Shown piece after piece: positions 9,249-21,600 of a stretch of 64,000 nucleotides of DNA. The notes beneath the pieces are model-generated. The model ran no database searches. It had not been told where the DNA came from and saw nothing but the letters and a program-made list of their open reading frames with translations. Made by a program: the position numbers and the translations under genes. Numbering within the stretch: position 1 is the stretch's first letter; each line of letters opens with the position of its first letter. Location of the stretch: assembly GCA_018806915.1 (NCBI GenBank), contig JAGKQI010000093.1, forward strand, positions 496,001 to 560,000, in the 5' to 3' direction. Source of the stretch: Phytophthora colocasiae (taxonomy: Eukaryota > Oomycota > Peronosporomycetes > Peronosporales > Peronosporaceae).

Positions 9249-10949
9249 ATGGCCCACGAGCTAGTGAGTCCACACTGTTCGTCCTGGTCCTTCAGTAGCA
9301 ACTTTAGCTTCAGTGGTGGCACTGCTGCAGTCGCTCGAACCAAGTTCGACGCGTCTACAGTCACCGCCAACGAGGATCGAACCAGCAATTCCGAATTCTA
9401 CGAAGCAGCACTCTCTCCTTTGCCGACGGTTAACGAACACCGATACCGACGCAGTTTAGCTCTGTTGGTAAACTACTTTGCTGCAGGACTGTTCCACGGC
9501 GTCGTACCAGCCCTCGTTTACCCGTTGTTCAAGATCCGTCTAGGGTTGCAAGGCTACCAATCCAATGCAGCACAGACGCTGCTGGGTTGTGCATGGCATG
9601 GGAAGATCTTCCTGTGTTTGCTTACGGATTGTGTGCCGATTGGTGGTCGTAAACGTACTCCGTACCTCTACGTTGGTTGGATTCTGGTGCTGGTGATCTT
9701 TGGTTTGATGCTGGTACTTGACCCCGATGTCAGTGATGTTAGTGACGCTTCGAAGTTGATTCTCGTGGTCTCTGCTGCGTCTGCCGGAGTGTTAATGGTC
9801 GACGCAGTATGTGACGGATTGATGGTGGAAACAGTTCATCGCGACAGTCTCATTGAGGAGAAGGAGTTGTTTCGAGATGCCAGTCTTTCGCAGAGTGCAG
9901 TGCACAGTGTCAGGTTTATCGCAGAACTGCTGGGGACACTCATCGTTGCGATCGGAATGAATTCGGAGCAGTACAAGGGTGGATTTTCGTTTGAACTTTC
10001 GATTCGAGGGCTGTTGATGATATTGATCGTTGGTGCTTTCACTGCATTAGGCACGACGTGGTGGGGGTTGAATGAACCATCTATCGAAGCTGCTGATGAT
10101 ACTGATGCGGCTTCAGCTGTAGCTCTTCAGAGGTTGCGAGAGTTTTGGCGTATTATGCAGCAACGTGCAACATGGCAAATCGCCAGCTTTGGTTTCCTAC
10201 AGAAGCTGAGTTTATCCTTTGGAATGGACTCAGCACCTCCTTCACAAGCTATTCACGAGTTCTGGCTGCACACAGACCCGTTCTTGAAGAACATCTTTCT
10301 GGCGCTTGTGAATGGCGGAGTCTGCGTCGCGGCTTCCGTGTTTGTTCATCGCTGTCTTTTATCCACTGGTTGGCACTCCTCCGTGCTTTTAGCGTTACTT
10401 GGAGGACTCGTCACGGGGTTTTCAATGATGATGATGGTGGTGTTTAACGTGTGGAGGAACAAGTTTCTCTTCCTGGTCGCAACTGAGATCGTTGGCTTTA
10501 CAGATTGCATAGCGATGGTGATGCGGATGCTCGTAGTGGTGGAAATAGCAGAACCTGGATTTGAAAGCAGTACGTATGGGCTAGTTACTTCCGTCTACAA
10601 CCTTGCGGATCCAGTAGCCTCAGCTTTGAGCAATAGTATCGGTGGATTCTTCCGTGTTTTCGATACTGACATCGAACAGGACTCGAAAGATGTTCGGATG
10701 CGAGCTGGAGCTCTTTTAGCGGTTCTTTTCAGCGTTCGAGCTTTAGTAGGTCTGGGCGCGTTGACATTGTTCCCAAAGCAGAAACATGACGCTCGAGAGC
10801 TGAAAGCTCAAGGTGGTTCTAGTAAATCCATGGCATTGACTGTTTTCGTGACGATAGGAGTCGTCTTTTTAGCAGCTCTTGGAATCAACTTCCTATCTGT
10901 GTTCCAAAGCACAACGTGTTCAAGAATTGCAGGTGGTATGGGTTGTTGA
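9249..10949 (+). CDS. Folate-biopterin transporter (FBT/BT1) family, MFS-type membrane protein
   Basis: An intronless protein of 566 residues from ATG 9249 (gcaATGg). The first 65 residues are Ser/Thr-rich and probably cytosolic. From about residue 70, about a dozen hydrophobic helices follow, including LALLVNYFAAGLFHGVVPAL and the loop DCVPIGGRKRTPYLYVGW. This loop, an Asp/Gly/Arg/Lys motif between helices 2 and 3, is characteristic of BT1/FBT carriers. The family is greatly expanded in oomycetes and carries folates, pterins or related small molecules across membranes; this member's substrate cannot be read from sequence. A single hydrophobic helix close to the C-terminus (MALTVFVTIGVVFLAALGI) is the last membrane span. 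Confidence 0.85.
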   Translation: MAHELVSPHCSSWSFSSNFSFSGGTAAVARTKFDASTVTANEDRTSNSEFYEAALSPLPTVNEHRYRRSLALLVNYFAAGLFHGVVPALVYPLFKIRLGLQGYQSNAAQTLLGCAWHGKIFLCLLTDCVPIGGRKRTPYLYVGWILVLVIFGLMLVLDPDVSDVSDASKLILVVSAASAGVLMVDAVCDGLMVETVHRDSLIEEKELFRDASLSQSAVHSVRFIAELLGTLIVAIGMNSEQYKGGFSFELSIRGLLMILIVGAFTALGTTWWGLNEPSIEAADDTDAASAVALQRLREFWRIMQQRATWQIASFGFLQKLSLSFGMDSAPPSQAIHEFWLHTDPFLKNIFLALVNGGVCVAASVFVHRCLLSTGWHSSVLLALLGGLVTGFSMMMMVVFNVWRNKFLFLVATEIVGFTDCIAMVMRMLVVVEIAEPGFESSTYGLVTSVYNLADPVASALSNSIGGFFRVFDTDIEQDSKDVRMRAGALLAVLFSVRALVGLGALTLFPKQKHDARELKAQGGSSKSMALTVFVTIGVVFLAALGINFLSVFQSTTCSRIAGGMGC

Positions 10950-11210
10950 TAAATTACCGAATGTGAGTGCTCCTGATCTGTGTGCGTACATGCAGTGGAT
11001 AATAGCTGTGTAGTCTGCTTAAAAACAACGTACCGGTATCGTGCCATTATGCAAGAGAATATCTCGTCATTCAGAAAATGTTTTTAGCTGACGGAATAGG
11101 GATTTCCTATCTTCAAGTAGTACCTGCCACAATAATACACGTTCACTATCCTACTTTCACGACGAACCGCACCGAGTTCCCATCCAAAGGACTATTTGCC
11201 TGCATATCTC

Positions 11211-11900
11211 TTACTTGACTTGATCGATCTCCGCTACCTCAACTTCTGCCTCGACATGTTCCTGAGCAACAACCCGGTCTGCAAACCGCACACCAAGACC
11301 AATCTCTTCCTCGTCCCTAGAAAAGTCTCCGAAGAAGCTGGCAATGTACTTGCCTTCAGGTGCCTCCACTGCTTTGCACAGTTCTCCATGCTTCGTACCT
11401 CCAAAACGTTCCGACGTCCTCGAGTTGGTCACGAACTGAATCGCATGAATCTCCCGACGCACCCGAAACAAGTGAACTTTAGTGATATACTCGTCCTTTT
11501 CAAGCTCAAAAGACTCCATGACAGCTTCAACCTTCTCCTCCGGTAGATAATACCCCTCCACCTTGATCAAAACTCCGTCTGATATTTCAATCCCCACTCT
11601 GATCATCTTAAAGTCCACAGCCAGAGGTTCGTGGCCCCACTTCTCCTTGGAGCCCACTTTACCGGTAGACTTGTACATCGCCACTTTTGCGTCGTCATCG
11701 AGAACCACCGACCCGTCCGTGGACACTACGTCGTCATCTTCATGTTCTGAATCTGTGTCTCCAATTGCGTCCTCGTGGAACAGAATCTCGGGCGTTTTGT
11801 CCTCGAGCAGCGCCGTGTGGATGCTCAGTCTGTCGGCGTCTAGAAGAGGGAGTCCTTCGTCGTGGTGGACCTCAGCCGTCCTCTGTGTCTTGAGCTCCAT
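11211..11900 (-). CDS. Jacalin-like lectin domain protein
   Basis: A 229-residue single-exon protein. The first 90 residues are acidic and Asp/Glu/Ser-rich, with no signal peptide. Residues about 92-205 fit a jacalin-type beta-prism: IRVGIEISDGVLIKVEGYY, DEYITKVHLFRVRREIHAIQ, FVTNSRTSERFGG, and YIASFFGDFSRDEEEIGLGV (compare the family pattern of a strand with TN, then a G-x-FFG-x-S...IG strand). The C-terminal 20 residues are a charged extension. Jacalin-like domains bind mannose or galactose-type glycans; lack of a secretion signal suggests an intracellular or unconventionally exported protein. An open stretch upstream on the same strand (11872-12150) is in another frame and is not joined by any splice signal I find convincing. 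Confidence 0.7.
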   Translation of the reverse strand: MELKTQRTAEVHHDEGLPLLDADRLSIHTALLEDKTPEILFHEDAIGDTDSEHEDDDVVSTDGSVVLDDDAKVAMYKSTGKVGSKEKWGHEPLAVDFKMIRVGIEISDGVLIKVEGYYLPEEKVEAVMESFELEKDEYITKVHLFRVRREIHAIQFVTNSRTSERFGGTKHGELCKAVEAPEGKYIASFFGDFSRDEEEIGLGVRFADRVVAQEHVEAEVEVAEIDQVK

Positions 11901-12308
11901 CGTAAATGATCTTTTGGTCCGAGTCTTCCGCGTGAAATGTGGAAATATATGCCCAGCATTTAGCCACCGTCTTCATCTTGTCGTGCGGATAAGAGCAGGG
12001 CATCTGTTGCAAACTTCCAGCTTGCTCTCTACGCTCTCTGGACCTAATTTGTGATTTGCAACGCTGAGGACACTGAAGCGGACCAGAAGCGGACACTGCG
12101 CTGGGTGTGTCTTCAGCCAGCTTTGTAGGCACGTTCTTAAATTGGACCAATGATACAAATTTTGTGCATTAAGAGATGGCTGCTAAACTGAACGCTTTTT
12201 CCAGCAGCAGCAGCAGGAACTCGTACTGCAGCTGTAGAGAATCTCTACTTATATTGGATAGTCGAATCTTGGCGGACAATTTACCGCGTCTGCAATTTTT
12301 CCACACAG

Positions 12309-12461
12309 GAAGAACGAGAAGTTCAACTTGTCAAGCGAGAACAAAGTCAGCATCACTTGGATGTCCCAATCCATTTTCCTCCAGGTATCCTCTATTGGAC
12401 TCCTGAAACGTTGCAAGCATTGGCTCGAGTTCTCACTTTTCCTGAACAACTTGTAGCCTAG
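12309..12461 (+). CDS. Possible orphan 3' exon (low confidence)
   Basis: After a pyrimidine-rich stretch ending in cacag (12304-12308), 50 sense codons run to TAG at 12459-12461, starting EEREVQLVKREQSQHHLDVP and containing GILYWTPETLQALARVL. The composition is that of real protein rather than random sequence. A plausible upstream exon around 12206-12223 encodes a short Gln-run (QQQQEL) ending at a gtactg donor, in phase with it. I find no convincing start codon or further exons, so this is either the end of a small gene with unrecognised 5' exons or a gene remnant. It is convergent with the dynein gene. Confidence 0.3.
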   Translation, partial: EEREVQLVKREQSQHHLDVPIHFPPGILYWTPETLQALARVLTFPEQLVA

Positions 12462-12616
12462 CAACGTCAATCTATCACCGCTTCGAGCAGGTGTAGATGA
12501 TACTGTTGGACCACAATTGCTGGGGGAACAGGTTACCGTTACCCTTGATTGTATAATGTTATGGTCGCATTATGATAGTTTTCGTCACTACTGGAACAAC
12601 TTCAACTACAAGTACT

Positions 12617-15600
12617 TTAGTAGTCGGTATTCAGAGCAAGTGCTACCCCCTGAAGGACCCAGTGTGAGGCGTGTTCAGTCGAATATAAATCCGCTTCGAA
12701 GACGAGTCCGACGCCCATGGCATTTCGACGTGATTGGGTGACATACACCGGAGTTCGGAAGGTATTCTGTAACTTGAGTCGACTGGCTTCGATCGGGATA
12801 ACTTGGAGAATTGGTAGCTCTTCCACAAGTTGTTTAGGTCGTTGGGGAGCGAGACAGCTATGCTCCAAGTTCCAAGACGCTCCTTCCAAAAACAGTCCTT
12901 TGACGTAACATCCAGCGTCATCCTTCGAGCCATCAAGAGCAGGCAATTGCGAGTCCTGAGTGTAACTTGTCACTCTCGTGTACAGCGTAGACTTGTCCAG
13001 AGGCCAGTTCTTCGCACGACAAGTAGCTTGGACTAGAGCAGTGAGATAGGACTCTGGAATTCCAAGTCCTGAAAGCCACATGACTCGTGGATCTCCATTC
13101 GCTACCCAGTCCATATACTGCTTAAACCGCTTGGTGAAGTGTTCCATCCAGCTTCCCAGTGGTTTCTCCGTCTTCGGACACAGTGATCGCCATAGATTCG
13201 GGAGGAATCCATCATATAGTGCGTTACCCACTGCATCCAACTCGTCACTCATACCAATCTCGCCTACAAGAGCCTTCTGAAGATCTCCAAGCGACACCCG
13301 CATACGTGCAGCGAGTAAATTCCAACGATCAAGTTCCTGTAACAACACCACTTGAGTTGGAGTGGGAGTTAACCCCAATTTCTTCCGGATCTGGTCCACA
13401 TCCACAGGCTCCGGTACTTTGGATTGGATATCACTAGCCACATTTCCGATATGATCTTCACGAGACACACCGGCACCTGATTGAGCTGACCGCGGTTGAA
13501 GAGAGATTAAATCCTTCCACACACTCTTGGACATGTTGGTATAATATCCAATCTCGGCGTTCGGATGAAGACCAAAGACTGCTGGACTATTGGTGAGAGG
13601 TAGAGTTTCCACTGTGTTGACGTAGTCTCCCAATTGAAGCGGTAAAGGACTCGAATTGCCGTCCAATGCACCAGGAAGCACATAGTCAAAGCCTGAACGA
13701 CTAAAGTAGAACCGTTGGCAGTCGTCGAACAGAAAATCGCCCATGTATTCCGACAGGTACGTGGTGAGAATGCGTCGATCGTAGTCGTCACTGACTCGAC
13801 CTCCGTACATGGCGTCTCCAATGAGGTACTTGAGGGAGCCCCAGGGTAACTGTTCATCCTGATCTTCATATGCTTTGTAGAGGTACAAGCTCAGCAATTT
13901 CCTGGAGATCGTAAAGTCCGACTCGTTAAAGTCGTAGCTGACATTCCAGCCGATCTTGCCATACTTACGTCGCTCCAACACTACAGCGTGAAGGAAACAC
14001 AAGACGTAAACCACAGACCGGAATGCTGAGTGAGGACACTCGTCCAACATCGTTTGATCCAGCTTCGAGTACAGGCTCCTCATATTCTGTTTCAACCCGT
14101 CAGGTGGCTCAGTTACGACTTTCAATGATCGCTGAAGGATGCCAAGCGGAAATCGATCGGTAGGCTCCGTGGTAAGCCACAAACGGAAGTCTTTGTGGGG
14201 TTTCGTCATTGCTAGCAGCATTTTCTCCAATGTTCGCAGCCAACTAGCCAAAAGATGGCAGTTCTGAAGCAAAACCCAGTGGCCTCGTGTTGCTCCAGCC
14301 TCCAGCATTTGCTCTGCTAACGGTCCTTGTCCCTGGCCTAATGCTAAGAACTTGAATCGATGGCCTGAGAAGCCGTACTCGTCTCCTAACGTCTGGATAT
14401 CACTCTGTGGATCAGCTCCTGGACTTAAAATGCAGACGATGGGCGCTGTGGCAGCACTTTGACTGTAAATCCGTGCGTAGTCCAGTACTGGAGGCTGCAC
14501 GAACTTCTCGCCCATCATTTCCATCACAAACAGCTTCATAGCGTTGTACACTCGGTCCTGACGGAAACATCTGAAGACCAGCAGCTTCTGCAGACTTGAG
14601 AGTTTGTCAGAGTATCCACACGGAAGATCCGCAAGTTCAGGAGCTTCCAGATCGTACCAAGCTTTCCACTCACTCGTTTTCTGGGCGAAATCGGACATCA
14701 AGGAGCTAAAAACACTATTCCCATTCTCTCCATCGCCCAATCTGCTAAGACACAACAAGTCCTTCCAACCGGCTCCTGATACCCACGTAATCTCCTCAGG
14801 TTTTGGTTGGGAAGCTGCATCCAGAGACGTATCTCCCTTCAGAAAGAAGTCAAGTTCAGCTCGATTCAGATCTCCAGACGCACTTAAGATCATACACGTC
14901 ATCTGGAACGAGAACATGAGCTTGTGGCGCTCGAAGATACCTGTACATGTGTAGTCGTACATCATCTCGGTGATCGATTGCACCATAAAACGCAATCGCT
15001 TCTCCAGTACAACGTCACGCTTCGCTGTCTCTAGTGCTGTGTGGAAGACAGTGAGGAAACTGGCAAGTGAGATCTCGTACATCTTCATGATCGTGGCTAG
15101 TGCTGCCATAGCAAAATACATGATGGATCCACGTAGAGCTACAGGAGTATAGACCTCTCGAGCCTTGGTGATTTCATCCTTCGTGAAGCTCGAAAGCTCC
15201 AGTTTAGCACTGATTTCAGTCGCTTTGTTCTTGGTTTCATCCAGTGTGACGATAAGTTCTTCGTTGTCCAGGATATTTCCTGAACTGCTGGATAATTCAC
15301 GTAAAAGTGTGTCTTCAAGCTCTACAATCAGCTGGGTACTTTCCGACATCTCCGTCACTAGATCGCTGTACTGTTCTTCGAGATCTGGACGTTCGTGAGC
15401 CACCACAACGTTCAGCAACTGGTTCGCTAGACCGTCCTGGGTCACACTGTAGTTCACGATCATCGTTTTTCCCATGACTTCAGGCGAATAGTGAGGATTA
15501 GCGAGCTTGGAAGTGAAGTACAAGCGAAAATTGGCATCCCACTCGACGTTCTTGTCTCCAAGCTTGATGAGTCTTTGTGTTCCCTCCATGAACGTGCTTT

Positions 15601-18600
15601 TCTCCAAAACAGGATCCAATATCGGATCTAGTTCTTCGTCTACACTTTCAAATAGGAACGGGTTGCCGAACTGGATCGCCAGCTCCAAATGCTTCATGAA
15701 ATCCGGATCACTTAACGTCTTGACCGTTAAACTGTTCTTCTCCTCTTTTTTCTTGATCCAGTTTACGGCTTGTTGCTGCGGATCAATACACAACGGGAAT
15801 CGACTGGCTTTTGTGGTCAAAATACCATTCTGCACGGAGTGTTCGTCAGCTGGTAAACCTTCCGAGACCCATTTCTGGATCGTAGCGTCATCAGTAAGAG
15901 AACTTTCAAGGCGGAAAGGAGAAGTAACGGGAAGTTTACGGGCTTCAATGTCCTGGAAGAAATCCCGGTAGATGAGGTCTGATCGGTAGTCGAAACTAAA
16001 AGCACCAGCATAGCTCAAGAAGCTCGCAGTAAGCAAACAATCGCCCACAAGTCGATCGCTTTGGAGATTCAATGAGTCCACATCTTTTGTCCATCGTGTA
16101 CGCTCCGAGCCGAGACCAGCAAGTAGTTTACTTGCTGCTTGTAACCGCTTTTGCATCTGGTCTGCTTGTGTCTTGAGCCCTTGCAGCTCTGAATTCGCTT
16201 CTTGGAACTGTGTGGACAAATTATCCAGTTCGGTTTTCAAGCGATCTAACGTTGCTTTAAGATTTGCCAGTTCCTGCTCCTTAATTGTTTGTTCTTTCTC
16301 CATCGTCTTCACTTTCAGACGCAATGGTTCAACGTTCTTGGCCACATCATGATACTTGACAATCGCTACGACCCACACGAGTAATCCAGCGCCAGCTCTT
16401 GAGATAGATTTCATATTCTCAATATTCAGATCCGGATTCTTGAAGAAAGTCTTGATCTTCGTGATCATTTTCGACGAAATCTTGTCCTTCTCGTACTCCT
16501 TCAGCAACGTGATCAAGTTGGCATTGCTTAGCATAACTTTCGCTCCTTTCCAGTCCAGATCCAGCTCTTGGCCGGTGGGTTTGAGGATCAACACGCACAT
16601 ACAAACCGACATGACCAATGGTGGAGGAGATGCGAAGGACTTGAGTTCCGTTAAATCCGCCTTGGACAGGTCTTGCAACGCTGCTGCAGCCGCTTCCACA
16701 GCTGGAAGAGCCTCCAACAAGGCAGCGTCAGCCTCTTCTTTCTCTCGAGCAATCAGTACTGACGCTTTTTCACACTCAATCTGCGTAGCTGCTGCGACTT
16801 CTTGCTGTTTGGAAGCCACAGCCGATTTCTCCTCAATTGTCTTGATCAGAGCTTCACAGGCCAACGTCTTCTCATCCACGATCACCTTCTTCTCAGATAA
16901 CTCTATCTGCATCACATCCACAGCTTGTGCAGCTTCAACAAGTTTCGTAAGACCACCTTTTAGACGTGCGATACTGGCTGTGACCTTGGCTTTGTTTTCC
17001 TTAAGCTGTAGGCGATAGTTCGAGATGAAATCGAGATAGTTCTTGGGCGTCACGTAGTAATGACGACGTAATTCTTCACCGAACTGATGGGCAACACGTA
17101 CTACACGTAGATGAGCGTGTACGAGATGATTCGTCACTTGTTCGCGTGATTCCTCTGGAATCGCTTCTTCAGCTAAGAAATACTGCGCCACATTACGTAA
17201 AGCGTCCTCAGGCCACGCGAAGAACCAGTCGATTACCGTAGCTGACACAAGACCAGGGAAGTTACGACAGCGGGTGCGTAGTGTACTACCCGAAGGCGAC
17301 ATGGCCAGGATCACGTGCAGGTTCTGACGACATACGTTGACGTAGAACCTCCAGCAGCTTTCGCTCGTCTCCACCAGTCCCGCAGCCTTGACTTGATCTC
17401 GTACGGAATTCGCAAGTACGTCGCGCTCGTCCGTTTCGAACAGTGCAGGCACAACACCGGTAGTCAGCATGTTGTTGATAAATTCAAGAAATCCTTCTTC
17501 AACTGCGTGTGCATCCGTAAAGAGGAAGACAACAGGCTTCTTCCCCAGCATACGGTACAAGTCTTTCAGGTTCTCTCGGAATTCTGCTTCTCCATAGCCT
17601 CGTGTAAGGAAAATCTCAAACAGATCGTACCCAGCTGTGAACGCTGCTAGTCGAGACAAACTCTGCTTGCCACTGCCTCCCACACCAATCAACAGTGCGT
17701 GACCTAGCGGGTTCCGGATAATACGCAGGATACGTGATAAATGCTCCAGTGCCATCTCAAACAGCACTAAAGTCATGGGTTTGTTATCCAAGTTGTATGT
17801 TTCCAACGCCTCGTCAAAGATCCCCCGAATACGTCGGTAGGACTCCATATCCTGGTACAAACGAGCATCTTCAGCTCCTTGTCCGGTGATCCGTCCGATA
17901 CAATCCGCGTAATCTCCAAATATTAAAGGATCCACAGAAGCTACTTCCGCTTCCTGTGGGAATGATTCGCGTAGAATTTGGGTGATAGCTCCGTCTACCA
18001 GCGCATTATCCGACTCGCTTGTGAGTCGATCGCAGAAAATCCGCTTAATTTCGTTCCTCCAAAGACGCACAATCTTCCCCGCGTTGTCGAACTTGTCGGT
18101 TGTGGCCATGCAAATACCTTCACAGACTCGACCGAGATCCCGGAGGTTAAAAATGTAGTGGAACTTAGACGGAGTCGGAGGTAGCTTCTCCAAGGTGAAC
18201 TCAAAGAACTGCAGCAGAGCCTCAGTGAGTTTAATCCCCTTCCCTTGGATTTCTTCATTGAAATTACGTAAATACGTGGTCACAATGGAGCCGTAGATGT
18301 GCTTCAACACCTCTTTTGTAGGTGGTGTGAGGTTGTACACGTTGAATTGGGCCACAAACCGAGGATCCACTTGGTTACGGCCACCTCCAGGAGGTCCCAT
18401 AGCTCCAATAAACAGCAGATCCTTTAGAATACGCAGATCCAGCTCCTTCCCACGGTCGTACATGCTGCCTCGGTTCATCACAAAGTGTAGCAGAGCAATT
18501 GGCTGTTGAGTTCCGTACAAATCCACCTTGGGCATGTTCAAGTCGTCGATGAAGATTAGCAGTTTCTTGCCTGCAGGAGGGCCGTAGATCTTGCCCGACC

Positions 18601-21600
18601 GCTTGTCCACGTTTGCTTGGATGTTCGTCTGGACGTCCAAACTACTGGTACGACTTGAGAAGTTAATATTGAGTGTCGAACACGTCTGCTGGTCCAAGTC
18701 TTTAAGATAACTCTGGATCGTCACCGTCTTGGCCGTACCGGACTCCCCCACAAACAAGATTGGCTTCTCCGTCCTCATACAGCTAGCCAAAATGAAGCTG
18801 TAAAGCACCGAGTCAGTAGTAGGCACAAATACTCTGGAGAAGTTGAACGGAGCAGGTTCAGCGTACGGCACCACTCGTGTCTCCCATAGCTGCCACTTTC
18901 TCGTCTCCAAGTCGAAGAAGTTCGAGTACAGACTTGTTGTAGGGAGCGGACAATCCGCAATTTTGCGGATAAATTCGTTAAAACGCGATCGACTACTGCC
19001 GAGTAAGGCAGCACCTAAAGACCAAACGACACTGAAGAGGAAAATGCCTTCGATACTTGCACGGTCCGTTGTGGGATCTAAAGATCCGTCAGCTGGTAGG
19101 AAAGCGTCCAGGGAGATACACAACTGCTTGCACATTTCCATGTTGCTAATAGGGATCACTTGTTGGCATTTAGCCACAATTTCATCCGCACCGAAAACCC
19201 CTTCAAGGATGAAGTCAATACATTTGGGCACGTATTTGTCGAAGAGCTCAAGCAAAATGGTTCGTTCCAGTGGAGTCATGAGTGTTCCAGGTGGTGGAGA
19301 ATTGGCGCTTGGGGGCGTATCGGGGGAAGGAGTAAACGCTACCAGTGGGTATTTTTTCTTGAGCCAACGTTCGTAGTAAGGACGATAGCCCAGATTTTTT
19401 GGATCGACCCAGACCATTCCACACCGACTAATCGTTGCAGGGGACGCATACTGCAGATCAAAAGTCTCACAAATCATACAGCAGTGAGTCTGCAGTCGGA
19501 TACGTTCACCGTTTGGTAACGTTAAGAGCTTGTTGTCATCCATGACACTGTTCATATTCTCCACCCAGACTGCATCCACGTCCCCGTCGTAGATAAGCCA
19601 CCGCTTTTCATTCTCCTTTCCAGCAGGTAAAGGTTGATTTAACTCTCGGAAGAGCTTGGAGAGCACCCCATCAGTCCAGTCTCGAGTCACGGGGTCCATT
19701 GTACCGTACAGTTCAGCAATCGGTTGAGCTTTCGGGTTAAGCACAAAGATCTTCACTTGTTCATCAAGCGCAGTCTTGGACGCGGCTGCTAAAGTGTTAA
19801 GCACGAGAGTTTTGCCTCCACCTGTAGGACCGACGATCATCGTCGTGTGACGTACAAGCATTGTCTCGTACATTTGGATGATCTTGTCGATCTGTTCGTT
19901 GTACACGGCAGTGTTGGTCGTATTGTACTCTCCAACAATGAGTTCTGCTTCGATAGCGTCTTTCAGAGCTGCATATCCTACACGAGGACAGTCCAAACCA
20001 GGGAACAGGTCGTTGATCAGACCGTGGAACAGAGGGACGTCTTCAAACACGAATTTAGGCATGTTGCTGTCTCTCAGAGCTCTCATCAGCACCAGATCTT
20101 CATTCATGTCACTGTACTCCCGTTTGAGCGATCCAGCCATGACCAACACACTCTTCAAGGCTCGAAGACCGAAATCGTAGTGGTATTGCTTAGAGAGCTG
20201 CTCTCGTGAAAGTTTATACAGCACCGTCATCTTTTTGGCGAGGGAAACAGCATTCTCGAATCCTTCCGAAAAGAGCATGATCTGACAGATCTGTAGGAGA
20301 TCAGGGACGATCATAGTCACAGGGCGAAAGAGCGCTTTCAGGTTGTCTGGTAGCTCCGTCCGTCCGGCGTAACCTGGATTCATCGTGATGAAGAAGCCAC
20401 ACGTAGCGAAGCCTGCCGTACGATGGATGGCGATCTCCGTTCCAAAGCCAATATCAACCGTTGGTTTGTCGTAGTTAAGCGCGTTCTGAATAGCTCGAAG
20501 CTGAGCTGAAACCACCGAAAGCACTTCAATGTTGATCCGGTTGAACTCGTCAAAGCAGCCCCAAGCACCCACTTGTACCAAACCTGAGAAGATACTACCC
20601 ATCGCTTTGTAGTCCAGACCTTCTCCACAGTTGATCACGTAGCACGGTAGAGCAAGTGACTTGGCTAAATCTTTCACTGTCTCTGTTTTGCCTGTTCCTG
20701 CTGGACCAGCAGGTGATCCACCCAATTTAAAGGTTAAAGCTTGCGTAAGAGTCATGTAGCAGCGATCTGTTAGTGGAGTAATAACGAGACGGCCGTTTAA
20801 CCCCATGTACTCGTAGCCGTAGCGGAAGTTCCCCGTGCATTGGCTGATGACAACATCATCCACATCTTTTTGCCAGTAAAACCGCAGTTGAGACTCCCAC
20901 GCGAACTCCTTTTCGTTGAGAATACTATCGCGTACAAAGGAATCAACAATATCTCGAGCGTGAACGTCGATGATCAGCAGCGTATTCACTTTCTTCCGTG
21001 TCAGTTTATCCAGCGGTTCTCGAACACGACGCACAAGGTTATTCAGCTGCTCTGTTAATCGTCCTTCCAGGCCTTTCATAGCGTACTTGTCGCCACTTTT
21101 AACGCGGTGAAAGACGTCCTCAACTTCCCACGTCCACCAGATCTGACTACCTACCAGCGAAACCATCCCCAGCACGTCTTCCAACCACTTCGTACGGTCC
21201 ATATTTGCGTACTGGAACACTCCTTCCTTGGCGATGCGTTGCAAAGTAACACGCATTTCGTCTTCCACTCCAGTCATCCAGGATTCCACGGGGCCTTCAA
21301 CGGCCGATAATGTTCGGAGTTGGAAACCTTCTCCTTCAGCACTCTCCATAGCACCAACACTCTTGTTGTTCCGTACAAACGTTAACAGCTTGACGTTGTC
21401 GAAGAGCTTGAGCATGTGAACTTGGATGGACGTCGGGTCGGAAGAGCCTAAGACACTCAAGAGCTCATCGTCTGAGATGAAGAAGAACCGAGGGAATGAA
21501 TTCCTCTTCGTGTCGAGATAATCACTCAACGACTTTTGACACTTATCCAGTCTTTCTGAAAGGGAATGCAGCGTTTCCACGCGGTTTTCAGCTGTACAAG

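Noticed and set aside
11872..12150. Minus-strand frame upstream of the jacalin-like gene as its first exon
   Set aside because: It overlaps the jacalin frame by 29 bases in another phase and I see no donor/acceptor pair that would join them in frame.
16356..17018. Long open frame (220 codons) on the plus strand, and several others opposite the dynein gene
   Set aside because: They are antisense to a well-supported dynein coding region, have low-complexity Ser/Phe-rich translations and no start context; codon bias of the real gene explains them.
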